Assembly (NCBI GenBank): GCA_002748755.1
Contig: PDTD01000021.1
Location: forward strand, 1-57,509
Direction: 5' to 3'
Origin: Desulfobulbus propionicus
GTDB taxonomy: Bacteria; Desulfobacterota; Desulfobulbia; Desulfobulbales; Desulfobulbaceae
DNA length: 57,509 bases
In this document: piece by piece, positions 1 through 10,700 of the stretch
Layout: each line of letters starts with the position of its first letter
Numbering within the stretch: position 1 is the stretch's first letter
Notes under the pieces: generated by a model
The model's database searches: none
What the model was told of the DNA's origin: nothing
What the model saw: only the letters and a program-made list of their open reading frames with translations
Program-made: the position numbers and the translations under genes

Positions 1-303
1 CAAATTCACATTTGCCTGATAGTCAACATCCATATAGGTCAATCCATCTTTTTGTCGTGTAATACCAACAGTGCTTATAACCACATCGATGTCTTTACAT
101 ATGTCTTTAATCGATTCAGGATCTGTCACTTGTGCTTCTATTATTTCTAAATTGGGAGCTTTTATAGTTACTTTCTTACGCACTACTATTTTTGTCTCAT
201 AATTTCTTGCAATTAATTCCTGAGTTATAAAAGATCCTAAATATCCTGTTGCTCCTGCCAATAATACTTTATTCATATTTTGTTCGTTCTTCACTAATCT
301 CAT
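1..303 (-). CDS. NAD(P)-binding epimerase/NmrA-like protein, 3' part cut by window edge
   Basis: Read on the minus strand this open frame starts at 303 and runs off the window. It encodes a Rossmann N-terminus with the dinucleotide motif GATGYLGS, then a segment ending near VVISTVGITRQKDG, as in atypical short-chain dehydrogenases that bind NAD(P) (NmrA/epimerase group). The ATG at 303 has a good ribosome site, GGAGG five bases upstream; an internal ATG at 276 is in frame but lacks one. Codon use is strongly AT-rich, unlike the pilus and housekeeping genes further right, which suggests acquired DNA. The substrate cannot be told from about 100 residues. Family call is fairly safe, function unknown. 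Confidence 0.7.
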   Translation of the reverse strand, partial: MRLVKNEQNMNKVLLAGATGYLGSFITQELIARNYETKIVVRKKVTIKAPNLEIIEAQVTDPESIKDICKDIDVVISTVGITRQKDGLTYMDVDYQANVNL

Positions 304-402
304 TATCACCTCCATAAACCGTGCTGGTAATCGCGGTACTGACCGGCGCCGTGCGCCGATTAAGCAGACGCAGCCTGATTGATCGGTGTGTGGGGTCCGG
401 GT

Positions 403-443
403 AAGTACCTTGTTCAGGAGCGGAGCGCCGGGACAAGGTACTT
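403..443. repeat. Hairpin A, related to hairpin B at 1708-1754
   Basis: An 11-bp perfect stem (AAGTACCTTGT with ACAAGGTACTT) closes a 19-base loop beginning TCAGG and ending CGGG. Hairpin B has the same loop length, similar loop ends and the same stem except for a C-to-G / G-to-C compensating pair. Both are preceded, at different distances, by TAATCGCGG (328-336 and 1677-1685). The sequence TGGGGTC occurs on both sides of hairpin A (391-397, 446-452). There is no T tract, so it is not a classic terminator. It may be a REP-like or transposase-recognised unit. Confidence 0.6.
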
Positions 444-485
444 GATGGGGTCAGCACCTCGATTCACAGGGCTCTTATTATTCGC

Positions 486-927
486 TCAAGCGCGCTGTAA
501 ACTTTTGTATGCAAAGGAAGTTGGGTGTCCTCTTTTTAAGCGCATCACCAAAGCATCTGCACTCTTGAAGTTGCCTCCGTCCTTTTCCATTATGCACTGC
601 TCATCGATCAGCCGCATCAGGGTAAGATTTGCATCTGTTTTTGATGCGGGTTCGCTGTAAATCACCGATCTTGAAATGCCTGCCAACCTGGATTGACGTC
701 TGGTGGAGTATTGCGAATCCTGCTTAACCCACTCTTTACGTTCTAAGATCGACAGGCTCATAGTTTTTTTCAAGCCACTTAATGTCCAACTTCAGCCGCC
801 CAATTTCCTGATAGAGTGGGGCTGTAAGCTCTTCTTCTGTTTTATGTTGCCTCCTGGACTTTGAATCAGAACAAAATGATTTCAGCCTTTTCCTGTAGCT
901 GTCTTTTCCAGGTTGATATTTGGTTTT
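486..927 (-). pseudogene. IS3-family transposase remnant (OrfA tail plus OrfB head)
   Basis: On the minus strand the OrfA helix-turn-helix end is readable as NQISTWKRQLQEKA, followed after a frame change by EEELTAPLYQEIGRLKLDIKW. OrfB begins at about 773 and carries STRRQSRLAGISRS and LMRLIDEQ, both typical of IS3-group OrfB, then diverges before any catalytic DDE residue. A run of seven A on the minus strand (764-770) sits at the OrfA/OrfB overlap, where IS3 elements shift frame. Both ends are missing: OrfA starts in mid-domain, fused directly to the methyltransferase remnant. The element is dead. Confidence 0.75.
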
Positions 928-1168
928 ATATGTGAATCCCCCAGTTCTTTATCACCTCCAATTCCTCTGCGAGTAAAGCATTAGGAACCCACACCTATAA
1001 ATGGGCAGTATCTTCAACTCTTGCCTCTACAGGGAGATCATATATTTCCTGCATAGTCACAGTTGGATAGCGGGATAATCTCTCGTGTTCAGGAGCCATT
1101 TTTTCTGTGCGGTTTTGAAATTGCCACGGAGGATCAGCTACGACTGTTGAGAATTTTTTCCACTTCAT
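928..1168 (-). pseudogene. MT-A70 family N6-adenine DNA methyltransferase, broken
   Basis: From an ATG at 1168 the minus strand reads MKWKKFSTVVADPPWQF, with the DPPW catalytic motif of MT-A70 type adenine methyltransferases (codons at 1124-1135), then MAPEHERLSRYPT and HL-stop-VWVPNALL. An in-frame TAG at 995-997 interrupts it, and one extra G in a run of five near 938-942 shifts the frame before GFTYKT. The rest of the gene is replaced by the IS3 remnant. It lies directly downstream of the restriction-enzyme pseudogene in the same orientation, so the two look like a dead restriction-modification pair. Confidence 0.75.
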
Positions 1169-1216
1169 TTAGTAAGTCATCTGATGAACTCATGGCTATT
1201 AGCTTTCGAGGTATAA

Positions 1217-1644
1217 TTATTTTGAAATACCGATTACCAAAATTGGGCAACCAGACCTGCCACCGCCTTCAATTCTTGGTAGTAATGTGCTCATATGCGT
1301 TGTTGATGCCCCATAAAACGAACCTCTTTCAAGGTTATTGAAAATATCTTGTAATTTATCACACCTTGTAATTATAAAATCGACAGTTATCACCCATAGA
1401 TCAAATAGTAAACTGAAGTTATTGAGGTCTCGTTCGTAGACAGGGGTTTTTGTCGTTCCATTCAACTTCAAGAGATACTCGATTTCTTAAACAGTCGATT
1501 GTATGGGTTGGGGTTTCCAAAAACTGTCAATACAGAAACAATGTCATCTTATTCATTGGGAAAACCTCTTTGAGAGGTCACACATGCATGCTTCCACTCG
1601 TGAACTTCCTAATTATCTCTTATCAATTGTGGGAGCAAATTAAT
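1217..1644 (-). pseudogene. BglII-like restriction endonuclease, broken
   Basis: The longest intact piece (1217-1471, minus) reads DLNNFSLLFDLW, then ITRCDKLQDIF, YGASTTHMSTLLPRIEGG and GCPILVIGIS, a pattern I associate with BglII-family restriction endonucleases. Upstream pieces INLLPQLIRDN-stop-EVHEWKHA and CLRNRVSLEVEWNDKNP lie in other frames. Damage includes a TAG after RDN, a TAA after GFPNE, at least one frameshift near 1445, an ATT where the start codon should be (1642-1644, ten bases after AAGGAGG), and probably an internal deletion. The gene is not functional. Assignment is by motif memory; a profile search would settle it. Confidence 0.65.
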
Positions 1645-1707
1645 GTTTATAATACCTCCTTACTGTTTTTGGGGCATAATCGCGGCGCTGGTCTGCCCAC
1701 GGAGCCG

Positions 1708-1754
1708 GTCAAGTAGCTTGTTCAGGCGGGGAGTGTCGGGACAAGCTACTTGAC
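1708..1754. repeat. Hairpin B, just downstream of aroB
   Basis: A 14-bp perfect stem (GTCAAGTAGCTTGT with ACAAGCTACTTGAC) closes a 19-base loop that starts TCAGG and ends CGGG. It lies 6 bases beyond the aroB stop, so it could act on the aroB transcript, but no T tract follows. See hairpin A at 403-443 for the related copy with the compensating stem change. Confidence 0.6.
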
Positions 1755-1760
1755 GACTGG

Positions 1761-2855
1761 TCACAGATGTAAGGTTCTATGCAAGATAGCGTCTATATCC
1801 CCACTCTTCACCTGATCGGTAATGCACACTTTACCGATTTGTTCGGGCAGCACAAAAAATAGGCGTCCGTTAACTGTTTTCTTGTCTGCACGCAGATAAC
1901 GGGCCATCTCATCAGGGTCAAGGTCTTTCGGTATGCTCGTTGGTAAACCATACGCTATCAGCAGGTTAGCAAGATTCTGGGTTATATCGTCACAGTTTTC
2001 CAAGCTCTTTGGTGCCAGTTGAGCAGCCGCAACCATTCCAATGGCAACGGCATACCCATGGATAATGGAAAAATCCGATGCAGCCTCAACGGCGTGGCCA
2101 ATGGTGTGACCATAGTTAAGTATACGCCGCAATCCGCCTTCCTTTTCATCACGGGCCACGACCTCTGCCTTGATGGCACAGCAACGCGTAATCATGGCGG
2201 TCAACTCAGCGGCATGCAGCTTTTTTATGGCAGCTTGTTTATGCTCCAGAAAGGTATACAAGGAACTGTCCCTGATGACAGCATACTTAATAACCTCTGC
2301 CAGACCACCTTGATATTCTTCCTTGGGAAGGGTTTGCAGGTACTCAATATCTATATATACCCCCTTGGGTTGATAAAAAGCTCCGACAAGATTTTTTCCC
2401 TCAGGTATATCCACGCCCGTCTTGCCGCCTACTGAGGAATCCACCTGAGCCAGCAAGGTTGTCGGTACCTGGACAAAAGGGACCCCTCGCATATAGCAGG
2501 AGGCGAGAAATCCGGTAATGTCACCAACCACACCACCACCAAAAGCGATAAGCGCATCACTTCGATCAAAGCCACTCTCGACCAACCTGCTTGCCAGGTC
2601 ACCGATGGTTTGAAGCGTTTTACCTGATTCTCCTGCGGGAAGAGTAAAAAGCTGACCAGCTATATTTTTCTCCCCAAGCGCCTGCATAAACTGACCGCCA
2701 TAGAGCCTGCCGACATTGGTGTCGGTAATAACACCGTATTTCCGCCCTATTTTAAGGTTTTGTAAATCAGTCGCGATGGTTTTTCGTATTCCTGGACCGA
2801 TGTGGATAGGATAGCTGCGCTCTCCCAACCCTACTGAAATAGATGTGGCATCCAC
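1761..2855 (-). CDS. aroB: 3-dehydroquinate synthase
   Basis: Second step of the shikimate pathway: NAD- and metal-dependent cyclisation of DAHP to 3-dehydroquinate in the cytoplasm. The sequence has the glycine-rich NAD-binding block FGGGVVGDITGFLASCYMRG, the VPTTLLAQVDSSVGGKTG block, and the metal-ligand segment NYGHTIGHAVEA. I chose the GTG at 2855 because GGAG lies six bases upstream and it gives 364 residues, the usual length. A longer frame from 2933 would add 26 residues of no known role. Downstream is hairpin B; upstream lies the sat terminator, so aroB probably has its own promoter. Confidence 0.93.
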   Translation of the reverse strand: MDATSISVGLGERSYPIHIGPGIRKTIATDLQNLKIGRKYGVITDTNVGRLYGGQFMQALGEKNIAGQLFTLPAGESGKTLQTIGDLASRLVESGFDRSDALIAFGGGVVGDITGFLASCYMRGVPFVQVPTTLLAQVDSSVGGKTGVDIPEGKNLVGAFYQPKGVYIDIEYLQTLPKEEYQGGLAEVIKYAVIRDSSLYTFLEHKQAAIKKLHAAELTAMITRCCAIKAEVVARDEKEGGLRRILNYGHTIGHAVEAASDFSIIHGYAVAIGMVAAAQLAPKSLENCDDITQNLANLLIAYGLPTSIPKDLDPDEMARYLRADKKTVNGRLFFVLPEQIGKVCITDQVKSGDIDAILHRTLHL

Positions 2856-3005
2856 AACCTTCTCCTTGTCAGGATTATGCCCCAATGGAGCAAAATATTC
2901 ATCAGAAAGCCGGTCGAGGTAGACGCACCGCATGTGCGAACAACCCCATTCACCGGTTTCAACCTACCAGTTTTCTTTAAAAAAGAAATGACCTTACAAT
3001 CGGAT

Positions 3006-3038
3006 AAAAAAAAAGGGATGCCGTTGACACGGCATCCC
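3006..3038 (-). terminator. Rho-independent terminator of sat
   Basis: On the minus strand, a 9-bp stem GGGATGCCG/CGGCATCCC with a 6-base loop is followed by nine T. It lies about 30 bases beyond the sat stop codon and separates sat from aroB. Confidence 0.9.
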
Positions 3039-3067
3039 TTCTACAGACTGTCTGCAAAAAAAGAGGA

Positions 3068-4345
3068 TTACATGGCGTCGCCGGAAGCAGCACCCTGCAT
3101 TTTCACCTCAACCTTCTCCGTAAGACCTGCGTAGTATGCACGGAGGTGATCCAGGACTTCATCACGACCAAAGTGATCAACAACTTCAGCGCCTTCAGAG
3201 AGGGCTTTCCGCAGTTTGGTTCCAGAGAGGATAACACGATCTTCTTTGGTGTGGGGGCAGGTCCGTAGAGAGGCCATACCATCGCACTTGTGGCAATAGA
3301 AGGTCCAGTCGATCTTCATGGGCTTGCACTGCAGGTCTTTTGCTGCATCACCGGTCACGGGTATACGATCAAAAATCTGTTGTGCTTCGAACAGGCCGTA
3401 GAAGTCGCCAACACCGGCATGGTCACGACCAATCAGCATGTTGTTAACCCCATAATTCTGGCGGAAGGTGGCATGGAGCAGACCTTCACGGGGACCGGCA
3501 TAACGCATATCCAGGGGATAACCGGCGTTAATGACGTTCTCTGCTACAAAGTACTTGTCGATCAAAATTTCAATGGCTTTCACACGGGTTTCAGCAGGGA
3601 TATCACCAGGCTTCAGGTTACCAATCAGGGAGTGAATCAAAACGCCGTCACATACCTCAATGGCGATCTTTGCCAAAAACTCATGGGAGCGATGCATGGG
3701 GTTACGCAGCTGCAGGGCGGCAACATTGGCCCAGCCGCGCTCGTCAAACATGGCGCGAGTCTCGGCAGGGGTCAGATACACGCCGGGATATTTTTCTTTA
3801 TATCCACCCTCGGAGAGCACTTTTACAGGACCGGCAATGTTGAACTCTTTCTGGTTCATAACCATGATGACGCCGGGATGATCTTCAGGAGCGATTTCCC
3901 AAAATTTACCGTCTACAGACTCTTCGCCTTCGCCCATGAATACTTTTTCGCATTCCCACTTCTTGTCGGCTTCGGTCATTTCGTATTTTTCAGTGACCTT
4001 CATGGTCGCATAGACTTCACCTTCATTCACCAAGGCGATCTCGTCACCTTCGTTTATCTCAGCAGCATCGGCCGCTGCAACATCAAGGGTGATTGGTACA
4101 GGCCAGAAGGTACCATCAGCAAGCTGGAAGTTTTCACATACACCTTTCCAGTCAGCTTTCGTCATGAAGCCTTCAAGAGGGGAGAAACCACCGATCCCCA
4201 TCATGATTAAATCGCCTTTGGCACGATCAGATACTTCCACCTGTTTCAAGCCCTTAGCTTTCGCTAACTCCGCGTCCCGCTCTGATCCTTCAAGCAAAGC
4301 AGATACCAAACCTTTGCCGCCATGAGGCGCTACTAATTTACTCAT
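3068..4345 (-). CDS. sat: Sulfate adenylyltransferase (ATP sulfurylase), dissimilatory type
   Basis: Activates sulfate with ATP to adenosine 5'-phosphosulfate, the first cytoplasmic step of dissimilatory sulfate reduction. The 425-residue protein carries the nucleotide motif [11 protein letters not shown] (about 212-222), GRDHAG (about 306) and a zinc-type Cys/His cluster C352, C355, C364 and H366. There is no APS-kinase extension. The start has AGAGGGA upstream. Neither aprAB nor qmo genes are next to it: sat stands alone with its own terminator. The homohexameric/dimeric Sat of sulfate reducers is the closest family; an assimilatory role is unlikely given the organism type but cannot be excluded from sequence alone. 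Confidence 0.95.
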   Translation of the reverse strand: MSKLVAPHGGKGLVSALLEGSERDAELAKAKGLKQVEVSDRAKGDLIMMGIGGFSPLEGFMTKADWKGVCENFQLADGTFWPVPITLDVAAADAAEINEGDEIALVNEGEVYATMKVTEKYEMTEADKKWECEKVFMGEGEESVDGKFWEIAPEDHPGVIMVMNQKEFNIAGPVKVLSEGGYKEKYPGVYLTPAETRAMFDERGWANVAALQLRNPMHRSHEFLAKIAIEVCDGVLIHSLIGNLKPGDIPAETRVKAIEILIDKYFVAENVINAGYPLDMRYAGPREGLLHATFRQNYGVNNMLIGRDHAGVGDFYGLFEAQQIFDRIPVTGDAAKDLQCKPMKIDWTFYCHKCDGMASLRTCPHTKEDRVILSGTKLRKALSEGAEVVDHFGRDEVLDHLRAYYAGLTEKVEVKMQGAASGDAM

Positions 4346-4476
4346 AGTTCATCCCTCTCTGTTTGATTCTTATTAGATCGTAAGCCCTACAATTTCTGCA
4401 TCGTTTTGCCGATTTATCCAGCCTGTACAGACAAAATCGAAACAGTGTTCAATGTTAGTTGTACTTAAATAAGTAA

Positions 4477-4507
4477 ATTATGTACTGAGGTACGAGTGAG
4501 AAGTCAA
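4477..4507 (-). promoter_or_regulatory. Possible sigma-70 promoter of sat
   Basis: On the minus strand TTGACT (4502-4507) and CATAAT (4477-4482) are separated by 19 bases, a slightly long spacing, about 135 bases upstream of the sat start. This is a pattern match only. Confidence 0.3.
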
Positions 4508-4601
4508 GGAAAAAGAAACTATATTTTTGAATGATGGTATAAGTTGATTTGATTTGATTTGTTGGTGGAAAGGAGACAGACCAGATGACCATGCCAACCA
4601 A

Positions 4602-4700
4602 CCCGGATTGCTCATCAGCCCAGGTGGGAGCAGAGAACCAGTTTTTGGCAGTGCAAATACTCATGACCATGTCGGCCTATCTGAACAAACAAACCACCAA
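4602..4700 (+). repeat. Fragment of the dispersed ~220-bp repeat (copy g)
   Basis: Begins with CCCGGATTGCTCATCAGCCC followed by AGGTGGGAGC, the left end shared with copies at 40352 (minus strand) and, less exactly, 16725, 28741 and 56472. Only the left half is recognisable before the pilY1 terminator. The gap 4346-4759 otherwise holds the sat leader and nothing coding. Confidence 0.5.
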
Positions 4701-4731
4701 GGGGCTGCCCTGACAGAGTCAGAGCAGCCCC
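4701..4731 (-). terminator. Terminator-like hairpin after pilY1
   Basis: GGGGCTGC/GCAGCCCC outer stem with an inner CTGAC/GTCAG stem, 28 bases past the pilY1 stop. On the minus strand it is followed by a T/G-rich stretch (TTGGTGGTTTGTTTGTT) rather than a pure T run, so it is likely but not textbook. Confidence 0.65.
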
Positions 4732-4759
4732 GGAATACAACAGTATCTGAGGAGGAATG

Positions 4760-7700
4760 TTACCGAACCTTCCAGCTTTGCACCCCAGATTTTGTCTGCA
4801 GAGGATTATCCTGCTCCACACGCTTAATTTCACCTGTGCTGGTCTGAACCATAATGGCTGAACCATCCTGACGTCCACTGTGGGCACTTGGTGAAGCGGC
4901 CAAGCCACCGCCCAGGCTGACCTTTCTGGGGGATTCTCCCTGGCCGCCGCCTGTTCCACCACCGCCGGTGCCTGTGGAACCGCCACCGAACACATCGGTT
5001 TCATAGGCCGTTCCGGTTGTGTAATACAAGGCCCAAAGGGAGCTGGAGCCACTGGGTATACAAACGTCTGCCGAGGGGGTAAAGGTGGTAAAGGACATCA
5101 GGCCGCCAAGCAGAATACCCTGCCCCAGATTACGTTCACCTGCCTTTTCCCCGGTTTCGGTCAGGAAATCAAGGTACCATCCCTGTTTTTCCTGTTGTTC
5201 AGCCACGAGATCTTCCCAGTGCCAGCCAGTTGCCGTATCCGTATTCACGGTACCATCCAGGTTCACCCGATAATTGGTGGTATCGACCAGCTCTGCTTTC
5301 CTTATCGTATCATAGGTATACTCATCTGTCGTCGTATCGAATGGTTCTTTGAGACCGTAAAAGGACTGCCTGTCCAGATTGATGACATCACTGGAATCCA
5401 GATATCGGCCGGTGCCAAAGTACACCCAGCGCTGACCGGTTTCATCAATACCAGCGGTAGCTGCTGCTGTTATTGGTTGCTGCGCATCCAGCATGACATT
5501 GTCAGCCACCCAGTTGCTGGGATCCTGATCCTCATCATCATCATTGGGATCATCAATGACCAGCCGGCGTAATGTGCCTTTCCAGGCAGGTGTCCCCGGA
5601 CTGTTGCCGGCTACCGTGCCGTAATACAGCACGTCGGCATTGAAATCCAGGTTCCAATCCACTGTGATGGGATCGCTGACAAAGGTACCTGGTTCCAGAC
5701 TTACATAGGGATGGAGTCCTTCTTTCAGGACACCTGTCTGGTGTCCACCAGCGCCCAGGTTATCGGTTAGGGTGTACAAGGTATTATGGGTAGCCAATTT
5801 CACCAGGTCGAGCAGGTAAAACTGCCCGTTCTGACTGCTGGAGATGGCATTCAGCAGGGTGGGGTCCGGCTCACCGCTGGCATTGGCAGGGCCGGATCCA
5901 AAGGCCAGGAACCATCGATTCTCGCCCTCTTTAGGATTAGTATTGTCATAGTCGTCATACACCCCGTCATGATCACCGTCCTTCATCACCACCACACCGG
6001 GATAGTTTGTGGTAAAGCCTTGTTTGGGCATGGCAATTTCTCCTAACAACCGTGGCGGCACCTCGGGGTTGGTGATGTCAAAAATCACATAGGCCGAACG
6101 CATAACCGGATCAGTGGGATCAACAACACCATCTTTATCCAAATCAGCCTGCACTGTGGCCCCGCCCAGCCGCATGCCAACGACCATGACCGTCCCCCAG
6201 CCATAGGGGTGATCTGTATCCACCGGGAATATTTTGGCATCAAAAATCCTTGGTTTGAGATCCACATAGTAACTGTGTCCATAGGCGGTATCTGTCAGCC
6301 AGTAGAGATGGGGCAGCAGATGAAAGGGCACATAAGCCCACAATTCCGCACCGAGTTCGGGATAGCTGGTGGTGCTGGCACAGGCCTCATCATTGGTCAG
6401 ATCCGAGTCCCAGGGGTTATAGTCGGCATTCATTTCGCGGCAGTACTGCTGGTTGCGCTCATCATAAAAACCGCCATTAAAGGCATGCAGCATCCCATCA
6501 TTAGCCCCTGTATAAATGACATGTCTGCGCCCTTCATATTGGGCCGCAAAGGCCGCATAGGTGGGGTCCCTGTAGAGCAGATGAAAATTTTCTGCCGGAC
6601 TTGCCACCAGGGTGGGCGTGGAATAGACGATATCGCCCAGTCTCCAGGTGGAATGATTGTAGTACCGGGACCGGAGTTCTGTACCGGGAATATCCGAGCC
6701 ATTGAGATGTATCGGCTCAGGCTCACCGGAGGCGTCTACATAATCCAGGCCACGAACCCAGTTAACCTGACGTTCGGTCTGCTCCAAAAGGAAAGAATCG
6801 AATTCTGGCGGGATCAGGGTGCTGATGGCGCTGGGAGTATCGTCAAAGGTCCAATAGAGGGTGAGATAGGCATAGAACTGGGCAGGATCAGAAAGATCAG
6901 TGCGCGTTACCGCTGCCCCGCCCCAGATAAAATCCTTGACCTCTCCATCATCCACGACACCGTTGCTGTCGCTATCCACCCAGGTAAAGATATATCGCTG
7001 CCTCTCTTCAGATAAGTAGGTACTGCGCTGCGTAACAGGGTCCAGCAAGGCACTGTTGAGCCAGTCGGTGGTATTCCACAGGTAATGGAAGTCCTCAAAA
7101 TCAAGCCCTGTGGCGCCAATACTCCACAGCATTTCATCGGCATCCAAGTTGCCATTACCGTTTATGTCATAGTACCTGGTGGCATCGCTGTCGCCATAAA
7201 GAAGAATGGCATCTATCTGTGACAGGAAGGCGTGGAACAAGGGATCAAACACAGCGGCCGTGGTCTCCACGTCCAGAACCCCGTCGCCATCTTCGTCTTC
7301 AGTATCCAGCTGGCCGTTGTCGTTGAGATCTTCACCGGGATCCAGAAGGCCATTGCCGTTGGTGTCTTCTGTATCCAGCAGGCCGTTAAAATTGTTGTCC
7401 TCGTGGAGTACTCTTCCGTCACCATTGAGATCCGGCCCGACTATATCAAGGATGTCATTCTCGTTGGAATCTTCCCTGATATAACCGTAACTATCCACAA
7501 AGAAACCGTGCAACTGACCTATCCACTCCACAGTATTTGCTGCGCCTGTGGTATCGCTTACTTTAGGGAAAAAGATGGACTGATACACGGCCCCCTCACC
7601 GGTTCGGGTATTGGAGATAACCGAAGCCGCCGTACCGGAGGAAGCCGTATTCAAGATAGCGGCAAAGGATTTGTTCAGCTGCTCCTGCAACCGCAAAGGG

Positions 7701-10700
7701 TTGGTGACATAATAATAGGTATCAGGAACCCCATCGTTATCTTCATCCCATTCTGTGTCCAGGTTTGGTGTTTTGTCACCGTCACTGTCCTTGAAGTTGC
7801 CCCATTTGGCTGCATACCAGAGGGGATTGGGGATAAGGCTGGCCGCAGCGGCCCCCCCGGAACTGTCGGGAACGAAACGTCTGGTCGTGTAGAGCGGCAG
7901 CACCCCCAGGCTCTCGTCATGATGTTCTCCAGGGTTGTCGCGGGCCTCGATGGCAGCAATATCTCCTGGCTCAATGGGATCTACGCCCGGAGGGGTATCC
8001 AGCCAGGTAAGAAAATCATATTCGACCGGGGTATCGGAGTCCGTCACTTCCAGATAGGTGCCGTCTTTGGTGGTCCCGGAGATAATATAGCCGGCATGCT
8101 GGATATAGGACCCAGAAGCAGATTCGGCAGCCAGGGTAATATCCACAGCCACCGCATCAGCAGGGTCATTGACCGGAACTCCCGAACTGTCCACAAGCTG
8201 GAAGCTATACTTGACAATATCATCCATGTCGTGGTCAGCGCCCTGCTCCACATCCTCGTAGTTGATCCGAAAAACCCCGTGGGTGGGGGTAATCTCTTCT
8301 ACAAAAAAGTCGACGATGGTATTGGTCGGCCAATAATTCCAGACCTTGTTGTTATTTCCTCTTGAACTCACGGTCTTGGCAAAGGGCACCAGGGTGACCG
8401 GGATCCCGCCGATATCCAGTTCGATCCTGGGCAGGGGGGAAGCCAGCCCCACGGTATAGGTATTGACTTTCTGGTCGTCCTCCACAGAAGGTTGTAAATC
8501 AGTAACATGACCGTAGTAGGCCACTGCTGCTGAGTAGTAGCCGCCGCCCTTGGTTGGCTCCTCGGGACAGAGCCCTCGAATAGCCCCAAAGCCGTCGATA
8601 TTCTTGACACTGCAGGCCCCATCAAAATCACTCCCGTTCTGCCCAATATAGCGGTCACCGGAGACGCTTTCTCCAGTGGAAACTGCTTCAGCCCATTCTT
8701 CCACGTCCAAATCAGTGACCCCGTCCTCCAGCTTCATGTCTGTTTGGATACCGGAACCAAAATTGTCATTCACCCCTGGCAGGTCATCCGCATCAAAGGT
8801 CGGGTTAATATCGCTGAGCACCAGCATATAGGGGCGGGAGCAACGATCATAGCCATTGCTGGCATCGTAAGGGTCATCCCAGGCGGCCAGGGGGAGCCCA
8901 AGCTTATTGTCATCCAAGTCGCCGTCGGCGACATCATAGGTATACTTGTCGGTGGGTTGTTTTTTACCTGCAAAATACCTCTGGGTTTCATACATCATCT
9001 CGGCTATGGGATTGCCCCAATCCCGGCACTGGCCGTTACCCATGGGCCCCCTGGTGATCCAGCCGCAGTTGTCCCGGTAAGAGCTGTGGGTGTAACTGTA
9101 CCCTTGGATCTGTAGTTTGTTCAAGGTATCGATAATGCCACTCGTTGAGCTTAGAACACCAGTATGGGGATCAATTTCATCGGTGATAGTGCCAATACCT
9201 TTGCGTAGAACACCTCCTCGGGTGTTATTGGTCCAGGAACCAGTCATCAGTCCAAAATACATCCGTCCAGTCTCCCCGTGCCTCTGCAACAGACCAATGG
9301 GTTTGTAATTGCCATCCGGGTATTGTTTGCAGTCTGATTCCAGGCCAATATCAGGATCGCATACCCGTACCCGGGTATGGTAATCGGTTATGGTGGAACT
9401 GATGGCCTCAAACCGATAGGTGGATAGGGTCAGGGAACGAAAGGCGCTTGCCGGAATAATAGTCCATACATTACCGGAATCCGGCCCCTTCCAGTAGAGG
9501 TAGTATTGATCCCACCCAGTGGATTCTTCCATGCGGAATTCAAGGCTGTGTTCTCCTTCTGCCAAGGTCACCGTACCGGAATAGGTTTCATGCCCGTTCG
9601 CACTGTGACTGCCATAATAGCCGATAATGACCTCATTGGCGGTACCACCGTCAATGATAACCTCAACAGCCCCATTCCCATCTACTGCTATCTCATACTC
9701 TCCTTCATGTTGCACCAGCAAAGTGCCGGTGAAGATTGCCAGGTAGTTGTTCTGCTGGGCACTATCATTCGTGTACGGATCATAGTCGTTCCCCCAGGGA
9801 TTACCAGCCCCGTCAATGGCCCCGAAGTCGTATTCGGAGGGATGAGAGTATCTTTGCACTCTGTGATTACGAATATTGTAATCTAACCACCCCCCGGAGG
9901 CGTACTGATTGACCGCCCTGGCATAGGTGGTCACCAAGGTCTCGAATTCCTCATGGTCGTTCGGGTGGCCAGGATGTTTGATTCCCGCGGCTACCTCAAT
10001 GTTATCCTTGGCCACAGGAGATTCGGACGATACCCAGTCCCAAATCCGTTTCTGGCTGTTGGGCAGAACACGGAGCAGCGGCGGACCGCCGTCGGTCTTT
10101 GTTGTGGAGGCGAACAAGTGACGTACTACCCCTTCAACCACCGGGAGTTCCAAGGGGCTGTACTCTCTTATGTCATACCCATTCACCGCCTCACTGGTAT
10201 ATTCCTTCCCCCAGGTATGGGCATCATGGGGCACGTACACCCTTTCAAGGACGGTCTCTGTGGGGGTATCCGTACTTCGGTATCCGCCGTACAAAACCTT
10301 GCGGATGGTGTCCATGCGGGACATGGTCAGATAGTTGAGAAAATCACCACTCCATTCATTGACTCCCTCACACTTTTTATCCTGGGTCGTGCTCGTGGCC
10401 TCAAAAAGAGGAGAAGACGCGTTTTCATTATAGGCATAGCACTTGAAATTATCAAAATAGCCATAGTAATCTATGCTCGTCGGCTTGTAGGTAACATCCA
10501 GGACACCGTCATCGTCCAGATCAGAGGCGTCATTGTATGCCTCATAATACAGTTTGTGATTTCGTCCCATAACCAGCATAACCAAAGGTGGCGCTCCGGA
10601 AGAAACAAAAGGCGGAACAACATTGTAGTCGGCGCTGGTGGCGCCAAAGGCGACGGACATGGTCAAGGGGACCGAAAGTATCGTACCCGCAAGCAGAGAT

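Noticed and set aside
403-443. Integron attC-type recombination site
   Set aside because: No GTTRRRY/RYYYAAC core sites or cassette arrangement around either hairpin.
3290-4210. A 306-codon plus-strand frame opposite sat
   Set aside because: It is the antisense shadow of a well-conserved gene; composition is not protein-like and no ribosome site is present.
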